From Heterohyrax brucei (Eukaryota; Chordata; Mammalia; Hyracoidea; Procaviidae): a stretch of 64,000 nt of DNA. A program made the position numbers and the translations under genes. The DNA lies in contig CM053142.1 of assembly GCA_028571685.1 (NCBI GenBank), forward strand, positions 129,882,796-129,946,795, read 5' to 3'. Positions 45,522-57,684 of this stretch are shown here, piece by piece (positions within the stretch are counted from its first letter, which is position 1; the number at the start of each line of letters is the position of its first letter). The notes under the pieces are model-generated. The model was not told the DNA's origin. It ran no database searches and was given only the letters and a program-made list of their open reading frames with translations.

Positions 45522-46179
45522 TCCCTTAGTCATCTAAAAAAAAAGAAAAGCCAAACTCTCTGCTGTAAAGTCAATTCCTGCTCATAGTGACCCTATGTAG
45601 GGAGTAGAAGTGTCCCATGATTTCTAAGGAGCATCTGGTAGATTTTAGCTGCTGGCATTACGGTTAGCAGTTGTGGCAGTTAACCACTGTACCACCAAGG
45701 CTTTCTTCAGTCATCTAGTGCTGCTGTAACAGAAATACCACAAGTGGATGGCTTCAACAAAGAGCGATTTTATTCCGTCACAGTCCAGTAGGCTACAAGT
45801 CCCAATTCAAGGTGTCCATTCCCAGGGAAAGCTTTCTCTACTAGTTCTGGAGGCAGGTCCCTGTTATCAGCCTTGCCTTGAACTGTGAGCTTTTGAGGAG
45901 CAGGGACCCAGGGTCCTTTCCAAAGGATGTCTTCTGCTCCTGGCACTGCTTTCTCGGGGGCAAGAGGGCCCCAGCTCTGTTTACATTCCTTTCCTTTATA
46001 CTCCGAGAGATCGCCTCAAGGTGCGAAACAATCTTACACCCGTGAGTCCCACCTCGCCAAAACAGCTGCCATCCATTCACCCCTATTAACATCAAGATAG
46101 AGGAATGTCACACAGTACCAGGAATCAGGGCCCAATTTGCTGCACACATTTTTGGGGGGCCACAATTCAATCCATGACA
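45522..46179 (-). mobile_element. MaLR-type solo LTR (fossil) holding a SINE
   Basis: Reverse-strand LTR whose right-hand end (CCCTTAGTCATCTA) is cut off by a SINE and resumes at about 45705 (TTCAGTCATCTAGTGCTGC), running to CAATTCAATCCATGACA. No internal region. The frame at 45841-46095 is not a gene. Confidence 0.85.
45537..45704 (-). mobile_element. SINE nested in the LTR
   Basis: AAGCCAAACTCTCTGCTG to ACCACTGTACCACCAAGGC, preceded by an A run. AGTCATCTA lies on both sides (45529-45536 region and about 45709-45717), the LTR sequence itself duplicated on insertion. Confidence 0.9.
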
Positions 46180-47718
46180 CCTGGCCCCCAGACCTGGGCA
46201 GAAGTATTCACATTGGTCTTTAGACCTTATGGGGCAATTTTTTTTTTCAGGGAAACCACATGTTGGTGAGAAGTTTCGACAGCAAGCAGCTGGTCCCTGC
46301 TTGGGTGTGGAAAGCAGACTGAATTCCACTACAGGTAGTCCCTGACTTACGGCGTATTCCAGCTAGGGTAGACTGCACTTCATGACCCTCTGTTGTGTTT
46401 CGTTTCTCTCCTTGTTGTGGTTGTTTTTGTTTGTCTTATCATCAGTAATGTGTATTACATGTGGTGTGACAATTTGGAATCCGCTGGTGTTATCATTCTC
46501 CAGTGCTCGCTTCCAGATGTTCAAAGACTGGATTTATAAAGTTCCTCATAATAAAAGGTGATAATAATGAAAACTGGAAAACAAACAAACAAAAAGTTTG
46601 CTGTTCGAAGTTGGGGATGATCTGTATCAGACCATGTCTGCCCCTGAGCTTGCTTTCAATCAAAGGGGAAGGAGTAGCCTCGAGAGCACCAGACCAGGCT
46701 TCTGTGAGGCTGGAATGTGTGTAAAGAAGATTTTTTATTTAATTTGGGAAAAAGAAATGTACATGTCCCTGCAGCCTACGAGTTTGTATAACAATAATAA
46801 ATGCCGGTAGCAGTGCATGTGTGATTGCTGTAAAAATGCACTTGTCTTGACTCAAAGGCCAAGTGAATGGTGCTCCAGGAAGGATTGTGGTCTGTGTGTT
46901 CCTTGTCAGAGTTGTTTATGCAGAATTTCTTTCTCAAGTGGTCAGCATGCTGTTTAATAAAGACTAAATGGGACTGAAAACGACTTGCATTTCTCTATTT
47001 AATCTTTTTTTGGCAACTTTCTCTCAATTCCTCGCTCAAGCTACCTTCATGCGTAAAAGAAATGCAACTTCTAATTTTGCAAAATAAAAGAATTTATCTT
47101 GTATTTTCCATTTGTGAATGTCTGTAAAAATGAAATAACTAATGTGAGCAGATGTAGCCAGGTGGATGTCCTGCTGAACAGGCAGGTGTGAAACCTGGGT
47201 ACTGATGGACCACATTCATGCACCTAATTAAGTTTTACAGAATAAAAATCAGTCATCTGGCATTAAGTGTGTCAAACTGGAAGTAAAAGAATTTCTCATC
47301 TTTGTGAGCACAGCAATACTTCTATATCCTACAATACTTTAAGTAAAAAGAGATTGGGTCCTAGTGCCAACTTTTCTTAAATTCTTTATTTTGACTTCTT
47401 TTCCCTTTTTTCTGTACCCTTATTCCAGGATATTTAGAAAAAGAAATTATTTTCCACTGAATTCACCAGCATTCTGATAATGTTCTTAATGATAATATTA
47501 GAATATATAAATTTAAATAACCATAAAATGAAGAATCTTGTAAGACCAAAAGATATATATCTTCAGTCTTCAAACCCAATCTTCTTTCCTCAGATTTTAA
47601 GACTAGAAAAAAAAATTAGTAACAAAAATTCAACCAGATACTCACTACTTTATTTTCCTAAAATTAGTTTTACTACCATTAGAGTTCTGTTTTGGTTTTC
47701 TCTGTTATGCCCAAATAA
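46180..47718. other. Mostly unassigned sequence
   Basis: No gene recognised. AGGTAGTCCCTGACTTACGG at 46334-46353 resembles the end of a DNA-transposon-like repeat, but I cannot assign it. Confidence 0.35.
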
Positions 47719-49090
47719 TTGGGAGACAGCTACCTGGCCAGTGGATTGGAAGCAATCCATATTCATGCTTATTCCTAAGAAAGGTGATCCAATCAAATGC
47801 AGAAATTATTGAACAATATTAGCACTACCTCATGGAAGAGAAATTTTGCTGAAGATCATTCGAAAGTGGCTACTGCAGTGTATTCACAGGGAACTGTGAG
47901 AAATTCAGGCTGGATCCAGAAGAGGACGTGAAACCAGGGATATCATTGCTGATGTCAGGTGGATCTTTGCTGAAAGCAGAGAATACCAGGGAGACATTTA
48001 CTTGTGTTTTGTTGACTACGCAAAAGCATTTGACTCTGTGGATCATAACAAATCATGGGTAGCATTGCAGAGAATGGAAATTCCAGGACCCTTATTTGTG
48101 TTCATGAGGAATCTGTACATGGATCAAGAGGCAGCTGTTCCAAAAGACCAAGGAGACACAGCATGGTTTAAAGTCAGCAGTGGTGTGCATCAGGGTTGTA
48201 TTCTTTCACCACACGTTTTCAATCTGTATGCCAAGATAATAGTCTGAAAAGCTGGACTGTAAGAAGAAAGAGGCACTGGGATTGGAGGAAGACTTGTTAA
48301 CAACCTGCATTATGCAGATGACATAACTCTGCTTGCTGAAAGTGAGGAGGAGTGGAAACGCTTTCTGTTGAAAATCGAAGACCACAGCCTTCAATATGGA
48401 TTACACTTCATTATAAAGGAAACAAAAATCTTCACAACTGGACCAATAAACAACATCATGATAAACAGAGAAAAGATTAAGGTTGCCAAGGATTTCATTT
48501 TATTTGGATCCACTGTTAACACCCTTGGAAGCAGCAGTCAAGAAATCAAAAGACATACTGCATTGGGAAAATCTTCTGAAAGGACTTCTTAAAAGTGCTG
48601 AAAAGCAAAGATGTCACCTTGAAGACTACGGTGCACCTGACCTAAGCCATGTACTTTCAGTCGTTATCATAAGCTCACAAAAGCTGGACAATGAATAAAG
48701 AAAACAGGAGAACTGACGCCTTTAAAGTGCAGTGTTAGAAAAGAATGTTGAATTTACCACTGGCTGCCAAGAGAATGAACAGATCTGTCTTGGAAGAAGT
48801 ATAAGTGAGCTCCTTAGATGCTAGGATGGCAAGACTACGTCTTACATACTTTGTAATGTATGTAAGGAGGGAATCTGTCCCCGGAAAAGGACATCATGCT
48901 TGGTAAAGGAGAGGGTCAGTGAAAAAGAAGATGGCTCTCAATGAGGTGGATCGACCCAACAGCTGCAGTAATGGGCTCAAGCATAACAATTATTGCTGGC
49001 GTGGCACGGGATCAGGAATGTTTTATTCTGTTTTATATAGGGTCACTATGAGTCAGAACCAACTCCATGGCACCTAAAGGCAACAAAAAC
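47719..49090 (+). mobile_element. RTE LINE with the best-preserved reverse transcriptase
   Basis: Starts at GGGAGACAGCTACCTGGCC, within the reverse-transcriptase domain, and ends CCATGGCACCTAAAGGCAAC. The frame at 48002-48247 reads CFVDYAKAFDSVDHNKSW, a catalytic motif of the family, and later GVHQGCILSPHVFNLYA. The second catalytic motif, TATGCAGATGAC (Tyr-Ala-Asp-Asp), is intact at 48311-48322. Stops between the pieces and loss of the whole 5' half make it inactive. The C-terminal part continues to GGTCACTATGAGTCAGAACC. Confidence 0.93.
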
Positions 49091-49124
49091 ATTACGCAGA
49101 AAACAAAACCCTGGTAATATTAAG

Positions 49125-49306
49125 GAAACCCTGGTGGCATAGTGGCTTAAGTGCTACGGGTGCTAACCATAAAAGGTTGGCAGTTCAAATCATCCAAGCC
49201 CTCCTTGAAACTCTGTGGGGCAGTTCTCCTCTATCTGTGAGTTCTACTCTATGCTGTGAATTGTAATAGACTCTATAGCAGTAGATTTGGTTTGGGGTTT
49301 GGCATG
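49125..49306 (+). mobile_element. Afrotherian SINE
   Basis: GAAACCCTGGTGGCATAGTGG to GATTTGGTTTGGGGTTTGG. Flanks AATATTAAG (49116-49124) and GATATTAAG (49306-49314) are a probable target-site repeat. A local repeat (GTTCTCCTCTATCTGTGAGT, then TCTACTCTATGCTGTGA) lengthens the 3' part. Confidence 0.9.
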
Positions 49307-49462
49307 ATATTAAGATTTAGGAAAACAAAGCTGTTGAGTACTTGGTTGATTTTTTTTTTTTTTTGGTAACCACTTTTGATCTTCTACACTTTAAAGAAAA
49401 GAAAATGTGTAGTACAAATAAAAAATGGGGCAAGAAAGATATACATGTAAACTAAATATTTA

Positions 49463-49657
49463 CAGAGCCCCATGGAACAAATGGTTAAACACTGAGCTGC
49501 TAACCAAAAGGTGGGGAGTGTGAACCCACCCAGCGTCTCTGTGGGAGAAAGACCCACTCCTGTAAAGATGATAGGCATGAAAACCCTATGAGGCAGCTCT
49601 GCTCTGTGGCATGAGTTCTGCGTGGATTGAAAATGATTTGATGGAATCTAACAACAG
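49463..49657 (+). mobile_element. Extended afrotherian SINE, RTE-like tail
   Basis: AGAGCCCCATGGAACAAATGG head, AGAAAGACCCACTCCTGTAAAG middle, and GGAATCTAACAACAGC at the 3' end. Confidence 0.85.
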
Positions 49658-51009
49658 CATAGCTGATTATTTGAAATAATCCATTCTGTGAGACACATAT
49701 TCAAGGTATGTCTAAGCTAATTATGACAAAATATTAAACAATGTGACAAAGACTATTGACTTCATCACTCACAGACATTTAAGACATCAGACTGGTAGGT
49801 TAATAATCTTCAATCTGCCATTTCTATTCAGCTGCAAGCTCATGCTCTTGTCTAAGACATATTAAATTGACCATTCTGTCCTTTCTAACGCAACTGCTCA
49901 TACCATACACTGAAATCCCAGTTCGTGTGTGGTCGACAAGGAAAAGCACAACACTGAGCCTTGATGGTAAAAGGTACATGACCTATTAAAGAAAGAAGAA
50001 AGTAAAGGAATCAAAAGAGATGAAACTCTGCTCTTTCCGAAGTCCCTGTTTTCTTAATATGATTCAGCTTCGTTTTCTTGGCTGGTAAAATATTTTGCAG
50101 TTATAAAATTGGGCTCACTAATTCTAATTAGCTCAGAAAAGCCAACTGTGCATAGTTAATTGTTGGACTGTTTAGTCTTATTTCTAACTCAAAAAGCACC
50201 ACGAAAAATGTTTTCAGAGTCCAGTAGACTAAGTTCTTAATGTAGGACTTTTAAAATAAAACATTGTTTTGCAGTATATCAATTGCTTTAAAGTATTGTA
50301 TATGCTGCAGTGTATATACCACTGTTAATAACAGACTATCTTAATCCTCCTCTTATAGGTTGGAAATTTCTAGTGGTCTTTGGTGTATCAGTATATTTGC
50401 TTTGAGTGGTTGGCAGTTTATCCCATGTGCTTCCTTTTGTGTACTTCTTGCACAGAACTAATCAAGTACAGTGTTACTGACTGCCTCCTTGTCTGTCTCA
50501 TCCACTTGTTCATGAGTGCCCTTTATCCTGTGTACTAGCACAGCCCCAATATTATGGGCATTCATTTTGCTTTGCTTTAAATGAGCATTAGATACACGTA
50601 GCAGAAGTGACACAAAGTATGAAGCCTTTTATTAGAGTTACTTCACATGCTAAGGTCAGCATTTTGATCCACAAGCCACTCCTTGGAAACTCTATGGGGC
50701 AGTTCTAGTCTGTTCTATAGGGTTGCTATGACTCGATGGCAGTGGATTTGGTTTGGTTTTTTTAATATGCTTAGAACAACTTTATAGCATAGGTATCTTC
50801 ATCTTTTCATATGATGAAATCAAGAATAGAGTATATCGTCTGTGACAGAGGAAGTAATCCAGGTGGTCTCTTTTCATAGGCTCTCATCTTCCCTTATATT
50901 GCTTTACATGAATAATCTGGTGTGAAGGCAGATGAGAGAGAACAGTGGTAAGCATAGCCCTAAAATGGCAGAGTTAGGTGGATAATAATTTTGCAAAATT
51001 GTAATCCAG
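49658..51009. other. Mostly unassigned sequence
   Basis: No gene recognised. Contains one 5'-truncated SINE at 50652-50764 and A/T-rich stretches. Confidence 0.4.
50652..50764 (+). mobile_element. SINE, 5'-truncated
   Basis: AAGGTCAGCATTTTGATCC, CACTCCTTGGAAACTCTATG, GGGTTGCTATGACTCGATGG and GGTTTGGTTTTTTT. The A box is missing. Confidence 0.9.
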
Positions 51010-51508
51010 TGTCTTAGTCAGCTACAGCTGCTGTAACAGAAATGCCACAAGTGGATGGCTTTAAAAAGAGAAATTTTATTTTATCACAGTCTAGTAGGCT
51101 AAAAGTCCAAATTCATGGTGTCACCTCCAAGGGAAGGCTTTCTTTGCTGAATCTGGAGGAAAGTCCTTGTTGTTAGTCTTCTCCTGGACTGGAAGCTTCT
51201 GAGGAGGAAGGACTCTGGTCCTTTCCAAAGGACTCATTCAGTTCATGCTACTGCTTTCTTTCTGATGGTACAAGGTTTCCAAATATCTCTTCTAGCTTCT
51301 TTCTTTTATATCTCAAGAAACTGCCTCAAGGCACAAAATGGTCTTACACAGAGTCCTGCCCCACCAACACAACTGCTGCACATCTACCTGCATTAACATC
51401 CTAGAGGCAGGATTTACAACATGAAGGAACATCTCACAGTACCAAGAATCATGGCCTAGCTAAATTCCTACGCAGATTTTTCTGGACAATACAATTCAAT
51501 CCATGACA
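51010..51508 (-). mobile_element. MaLR-type solo LTR (fossil), complete
   Basis: TGTCTTAGTCAGCTACAGC to CAATTCAATCCATGACA, about 499 bases, with a perfect 5-base target-site repeat TCCAG at 51005-51009 and 51509-51513. No internal region remains, so it is a solo LTR. It looks whole. Confidence 0.92.
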
Positions 51509-51641
51509 TCCAGATCTTTGAAACTTGTTGTTTATTCAGGTAACTTTCATCTACCCAACCATTCTGGCAGATCATCTGTAATTTATTTTGAAATACTTCT
51601 ACATACTAGGCTGTCAACCTAGTTCTTTCCAGTTGGATCTC

Positions 51642-52028
51642 CTGCTGAGAATTTACATTTCAATCCCAGATACACTGAGTCTACATTTTAACAAGATTTC
51701 CAGGCAATCTTTGTGTATACCTATACACATAAGGATCACCAGATGACCTCATTATACTTTAGCAAGATCTCCAGTCTCATTATATTTTAGCAGGATCGTC
51801 AAAACCAAAAAACCAAACCCACTGGCATAGAGTCAATTCTTCTCATAGCAACCCTTTAGGACAGAGTAGAACTCATCCATAAGGTTTCCAAGGAGCAGCT
51901 GGTAGATTCAAACTATGAACTTTGTGATTAACAGCTGAACACTTAACCACCAACAATATCCTCAAGGACCTTTTTAAATTCAGAGTTTGATCCAGTGTAT
52001 TTGGGATTGAAATGTAAATTCTCAGCAG
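51642..52028. repeat. Inverted repeat with 36-base arms
   Basis: Left arm 51642-51677 (CTGCTGAGAATTTACATTTC...) and right arm 51993-52028 are reverse complements at 35 of 36 positions. The 315-base spacer holds a SINE and three copies of a motif like CATTTTAACAAGATTTCCAG. The left arm resembles MER5A-type hAT DNA-transposon sequence. Confidence 0.85.
51799..51950 (-). mobile_element. Afrotherian SINE
   Basis: AAAACCAAAAAACCAAACCC to ACACTTAACCACCAACAATATCC. Lies between the arms of the inverted repeat. Head end poorly preserved. Confidence 0.85.
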
Positions 52029-53365
52029 AGGGTTGAAACAGAACCAATTCAAAGTGCTGATACATAAACAATGTGATATATTTATGTGTCTTCTTCTAAT
52101 AAATCTTCTAGAAGCAGCTAATAAATAAAGTCCAAGTACCCCAATCAGAAGTCTATACTTTAGGGGTGGTTAGTCAAAACTGGAAGGTTCCCAGTAAGGA
52201 GTCTCTACAACGATGGCAGATACTTTAAATATTACCTCAGAGGGTAGTTTACTTAGCATAAAGGATATTAGAAGTTATTTTGCTGGTGATGAAACAGGTT
52301 TGTTTAGAGGCAGACTTGATGTGATGGCAACCAGTTTTGTTTATGGTTTTTCAGATAGGTTGTTACATGGAAAGATTTATAGAGAAAACTTCCTTGCTTG
52401 CATGAATGGTGATCTGAAGACCCGTCTAGCTGAAGACCTGTGACTAGTGCTCTAGGTCTAGAACTCTTGGGTCCTATGTTTCCCACTTACTGGAGGATTC
52501 TGAAGGCTGATTTACGTGGATGATCTTGCCAATAGAATATATGTTAAATTTACCTATGGGAGCTACTTTCGTCTCAGATGCTTGTCAGAACCCTAGAAAA
52601 GCAAAGAGCTATGACTTCACCAAGCTTATAGGAATGAGTTACAGGACTGTGTTTTATATACATGTCAGAATCTGGTCTGAAATTTACTGGTGGGAAAGTT
52701 ACAGGTTAGGAGACATGTATTTTCTCCCTTCTTTTTGGTTGTTAATGACTCATAGTGGTAACTTGTGAATCATTAAAGTGGCTTAGTACATGTCACAAAA
52801 CTGTCTTTCTCCTTTTACCATCTGAGATAAGAAACAAAAAATAAAAACAAAAAAAAATGGACATTATTGCTAGCATTTATGACTACTTTGTGTTAAAGAT
52901 AACTATACAAGAAATCAGACAATATCATTTATCTATTGCTGAAACTCTCTTATTTTGCACAAGGTCCATTCCTTGTGTATGTGTAGGGAAACATTTATGT
53001 ATGTGTCCTGCCAAGTACCACTATGATGTTGAATTTGCCTAGAAGAGCCTGTAGAAACAGCCCATTAAATGACCCTAAGACAACTGCAAATTTAAGCACT
53101 GTATCACTATATGGCAGAATTTCCAGTAATATCAGCAGCTAGCATTGCTTGCCATAATTAAGATAGCATCCTGTCACACTAACATTTGCCTTGAGAAAAA
53201 CAAAACAGGAGTGTAGCTATACATTATGTTTTTTTGAAAGATTAAAAAATTAGCCTTCAAATTATTCCTTAACCTCTAGACTCATAATTCTATCTGCATT
53301 TTAAATGTTTGGTTGTTCTATTGAACTGGTCATTGTACAGAGAGAGTCACCCTTAACTGTAGTGT
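52029..53365. other. Low-repeat sequence with an unassigned frame
   Basis: No transposable element recognised. Contains the frame described at 52213-52443. Confidence 0.4.
52213..52443 (+). other. Unassigned open frame, possible pseudogene
   Basis: A 76-codon frame beginning MADTLNITSEGSLLSIKD and ending NGDLKTRLAEDL, outside any recognised repeat. ACGATGG is a weak start context. A second frame of 82 codons at 52520-52768 follows in another phase, and its composition also looks protein-like. I do not recognise a family. It may be a decayed retrocopy or chance. Confidence 0.2.
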
Positions 53366-53600
53366 GACAAGGGAACTGGTCTTGAAGTCAGAAGACCTAG
53401 GTGTCAGTTCTCCTCTGTCCATGAAAGGAGGGTGAACTGATGGCAATTCACATTTCATTCTGAGCCACTGTTTACTGCTTTCCAGAAAGAAAACAATACT
53501 TCTCCCCTGGGATTGTTGTGAGGATTAATCAACTAAATCAAATTAATCCTTACAATTCACAGAATTAGACACGGAATAAGAGCTTAATTTTTTTTTTTTT
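53366..53600 (+). mobile_element. MIR SINE
   Basis: GGTCTTGAAGTCAGAAGACC, CACTGTTTACTGCTTTCC, GGGATTGTTGTGAGGATTAATC and CACGGAATAAGAGC are in MIR order. The L1 that follows begins just beyond its end. Confidence 0.7.
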
Positions 53601-54375
53601 TTTTAAACAACAACACAGGGGCAGAGTCTAGATGGCAGACAAAACACATGTCTCCCTAAATCCCTCTGGAAACCAAGACCTGAATTGATAACTAAATGGA
53701 GCCTTCTGGATACCTAGTGAGCCCTAGGACACAGCATAAGGCTGTTAACTTGGACTTCATACCACTGAACAGAAAACTTCCTCTCTTTCGCTGACCCCAG
53801 CTCTTGGTGAGTGCTGACTTTAATGGATCAAGGGTAACTCACAGTTTTAAATTTCTGTTTTCTGTCTTGGCAGGCGAGTAGAGCTGGGAATTGACTGGCA
53901 GATGGTCTTGGGTGCACTGTTGGTGGGATCAGTGGGCAAAATTGCCACACTCTAAGAACCCAGCTTTGGACTCTGTACGTCTCGGCACCATTGGCCTCTC
54001 TTTGTACCTCCGCCACTGAGTGGTCTGTGCCATGGCAGGCAGGGAGCTTGTGTGGGATGCCATCTTGTTCCACTGGGAGGCAGATATGCCCATACAGAGG
54101 TCTCAGCTGGACCTAATTCCTAGGCTGAGAGGCAGCACCTGCCCGGAGAAGAGAACTTTTCTGACAGAAAAGCAGTATTCTATACAGTGTCACCTACAGC
54201 TGGGGCCTGGAAGCAGAGGCCAGCAGGGCAGTAGCCTTTCTGTATTTTGAACTAGTTTATAAATCTTGTGTTGCATGTAGAGTGCTTACTTTGCCATTTG
54301 GTAAGAGGGACCTGTACACCTGAAAACCTGACTGACTTTGGAAGTTCTCAGATACCTTTTATCTTTCATTTTAAG

Positions 54376-55351
54376 ATGGCCCAGAGAAACAACTGCAGTC
54401 CATCATCACAACATCTCTCCCAGCCTTTATTGACTCACATGATGCCCCAAAAGCAAAAAACTCTAGATAAAAGCATAGCAAAGAAATCACCCATGACTTC
54501 AGGTGGATCCCAAAAGAAACAACCAAAGAACTTCCCAGATGTAGAAACCTTTCTGAAACTGTCGGAAGGTGAATACAAAGGGATTATATAGAGAGCCCTC
54601 CTAGGCCTTCTACAAAATGCAGCAGAGCAAAATGAAGAATTAAGCAAGCTTTTTGATCTGATGGAGCACCAGTACTCTGAAATCTAATAGATCAAGAACA
54701 AAATCAGAAACATAGATACTTCAATTCAAAGCCAAGAAAACAGAATGGACCAAATGGAAAAGAGAGTTTCTGACTTGGAAGACAGAGCTATTGACTCCAG
54801 CACCTATGAGGAGAAACCAGAAAAAAGAAACAGGATAAATGGAGAAGCATTATGAAGCATGTGGGGCTCTATTAAGAGGAACAATCTACGATTAATTGGA
54901 GATCCTGAACAGAGCGAGACACCTGAGAACACAGAGAGTACTGTTGCTCAGCTGCTGACAGAAAACTTCACAGAAATTATGAAAGAAGAGAATATAGGTA
55001 TCAAAGATGCATATCATACACCACCCAATATAGATCTCAAAAGAAAGACCTCATGACATACTATAGTTAAGCTTAACAAAATGAAACATAAGCAAACTTT
55101 TAAAGGCAGCAAGACTCAACACAAAGCTAACATTCAGAGGAAAACCCTGTGGGCTTTCACTCGATTTCTCAGCAGAAACAATGCTGGCAGAGAGACAGTG
55201 GCATGATACATTCAAAGCCTTGAAGTAGAAGAACTTCCAACCAAGAATTATATATCCTGCAAAATCGTCTTTCAAATATGAAAATGAAATGAAGACATTC
55301 TCAGATAAACAGAAACTCAGAGACTTTGTAAAAACCAAACCAAAGCTATAA
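54376..55351 (+). pseudogene. L1 ORF1 remnant (RNA-binding chaperone)
   Basis: Begins MAQRNNCSPSSQHLSQ after TTAAG; an early stop lies at 54589-54591. A coiled-coil-like part (residues NRMDQMEKRVSDLEDRAID) precedes the RNA-binding part, which keeps IKRNNLRLIGDPEQSE at 54868-54915, the typical L1 ORF1 signature. The C-terminal part is found in another frame: FSAETMLAERQWHDTFKALK and NFQPRIIYPAKSSF near 55165-55275. The protein would bind L1 RNA, but several stops and at least one frame change break this copy. The end at 55349-55351 (TAA) may be the true stop or a mutated codon. Confidence 0.85.
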
Positions 55352-55821
55352 GAAAGAATCTCTTGGCTTAGAAGAACAAAACCACTAACTTTCTATTTTA
55401 GAAGCAAATTCAGGACACATCACCCAGAAATCTACTCAGTTAGGGAAGGCTCCAAACTCAATCAAAACTGTAATAGTGAAAGAAATGATCTGGTATTCAT
55501 ATCATGAAAACTATAGTGTCGTTATATTAAAAAGAGGGATATACTACAGTCGTTATAGTCCTACCGTGTGGAGAGGAAGTTAGTAAGACTGGTAGTAATT
55601 AAAATCGAGTTTATACATGGTTTATTAAGAGGGATCATAGTGGCAGCCATAAAGCACAATAAAGGTGCAACATATCATATCAAGAAACATAATACAGGAG
55701 TCTCAACAACCACAAAACCAACCCTGAAAAAGGTGAAAAATCAATTCACAAAGAAGAAATTCCCAGAACAGATTAATAAGAACAACAGAGAAAACATCAA
55801 CACAGAAATAACCATAACACA

Positions 55822-56403
55822 ATGACAGTGCTAAACACATACCTATCAATAATTACATTGAATGTGAATGGACTGAATGCCCCAGTAAAGAGACATTGAG
55901 TGACATCTTGGATCAAAAGACACGATCCATACATATGTTGCCTACAGGAAACTCACCTTAGATTTAAAGATAGGAACAAACCAAAAATTAAAGGATGGAA
56001 GAATATATGTCAAGCGAACAATGAACAAAGAAGAGCAGGTGTGGCAATTCTAATCTCAGATAAAATAGATTTTAATGTAAAATCCACCATCGTGGACAAG
56101 AGTGGACACTATTTATTGCTGAAAGGTTCAATACACAAGCAGGACTTAACAATATTAAATATTTGTGCACCCAATACTAGAGCACCTAAATACATCAAAG
56201 AAACACTGACTGTACTAAAAAATGAGATAGATCACTCCACAATAATAGTGGGAGACTTCAACACTCATCTAGAAAAAAGCTCAATAAGGACACAGAAGAC
56301 CTCATTGCCACAATTAACCAACTAGATCTCATTGACACATACAGAACTTTCTATCCATTGGCGAATAACTACACTTTTTTCTCCAATGATAAAGAACAAT
56401 GGT
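55822..56403 (+). pseudogene. L1 ORF2 endonuclease remnant
   Basis: The start ATG at 55822 opens MTVLNTYLSIITLNVNGLNA, the usual beginning of ORF2p. A stop at 55897-55899 (TGA, likely from CGA by CpG decay) precedes a long frame to 56325 with CCLQETHLRFKDRNKPKIKG, GVAILISDKIDF and IVGDFNTHL. N in LNVNGLN, E in QETH and D-N in GDFN are the endonuclease catalytic residues and are kept. A frame change follows, with LIDTYRTFYPLANNYTFF near 56325-56385. The match then stops where the deletion begins. Confidence 0.92.
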
Positions 56404-57684
56404 GATTTTAGGTAGCATCTCATAATCTGGTTTCAGTTGGAAGACATTATGCTCTGTGAAAGTGGTCAGTGACAAAAGGACAAATATTATATGAGACCCC
56501 TACAATAAGATCTTAAAAACAGACTCATGCACAGAAGAAAAGACTCTTTGATGGCTAGAATGGTAGGGAGGGAGGGAGGACAAGGGGGAGGGCTTAGATT
56601 AGATAGTTGATAGAAATTTGGTTGGGTAAAATCTGTGACAGCACACATTAGAAAGGAGATCAATATTAACTGGAATTCAACGTAACATGAGTACTCCTCC
56701 CATCTTAACCCAGTATTGCAAGGACAGAGTAGCTGGGGCAGGGGGCTGGGGACCATACTCTCAGGGGAAATCGAGGCCAGTTGGCCCAACTAGCATTTTG
56801 CTAAGAGACCCTTCTGCACCCCACATTGGTGAGTGGCATCTGGGGTCTTAAAAGCTGCCAAGCTGCCATCTGAGGGTACAACAAATGGTTCTAACTCAAC
56901 AGGAACAGACGATCACCAAGGACCAAAATGACAGTGGGGAAAGAAAACCCAGAAGACAGAGAGACCCATGTGAGTGAGTGACTACATCGAATTATGACTG
57001 GAAGAACTGATGGAGGCCGGCCACCAGCGGTGATAGCTGTGATGGAGCTCACGAAGTTGAGTCTCACTGGCAACATGAGAATAAAAGTGGTGCACCCTGA
57101 GATCTCCACTAAAAGACTGCAAATGATGGGCCGGATGCCTCAGGGTTCACCTGGGAGCATGGACCCTGGCCCTGATGCTGCCCTGTCCATAAATCGTAGT
57201 GGAGGTCAACTCTTTGGACAGGAATGGATTGGATTTGGCAACACAGAGTGACCATATCATGTAGACACTTGATGGTTCTATGCATCTATAGGATGTCATC
57301 CTGCTGACCTCTTACTGGAGGCGGAGGAGAGGGTGGAAAGGAGGGGATAGGACATTGTTGGGAGGATAAGACGTGTATGGAGCAGAGAGGAAGAGTGTGC
57401 TGTCACCAGGCAGGGAGAGCAGTGGGAGCTGCATACAGGTGGGCATGCAAATTTATATGGGAATGCACATTTTCACTCAATCATAATAAAAAAAGAAAAA
57501 GGAAACAACAACAACAAAACAGTTAAGAGGCAGGTTGCTCCTCCAGGAATTATGATCTGAACTTTCTGCACTGGCATTCAGTATCTGAAGGACACAGAAC
57601 TTCACAAACGCAGTAGTTACATAGATCTAGAGAGAAAGCCTATAGGAGAAAAATTTTATTTTTTCTATATAATCCTGAGAAGTC

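Larger units (their letters stand above)
53618..57497 (+). mobile_element. L1 LINE with both ends and a large internal deletion
   Basis: The 5' end GGGGCAGAGTCTAGATGGCAG looks like an intact L1 promoter start, followed by a leader of about 750 bases, ORF1, an inter-ORF part, the ORF2 endonuclease and then, from about 56405, the 3' end. The reverse transcriptase and most of ORF2 are missing. 56838-57497 parallels 7591-8253, and 56443-56510 parallels reverse-complemented 32740-32830. AACAACAACAC-like sequence at both edges may be the target-site repeat. Inactive. Confidence 0.92.

Noticed and set aside
46334-46353. AGGTAGTCCCTGACTTACGG as the end of a DNA transposon
   Set aside because: A single short motif, no partner end found, so not listed as an element.
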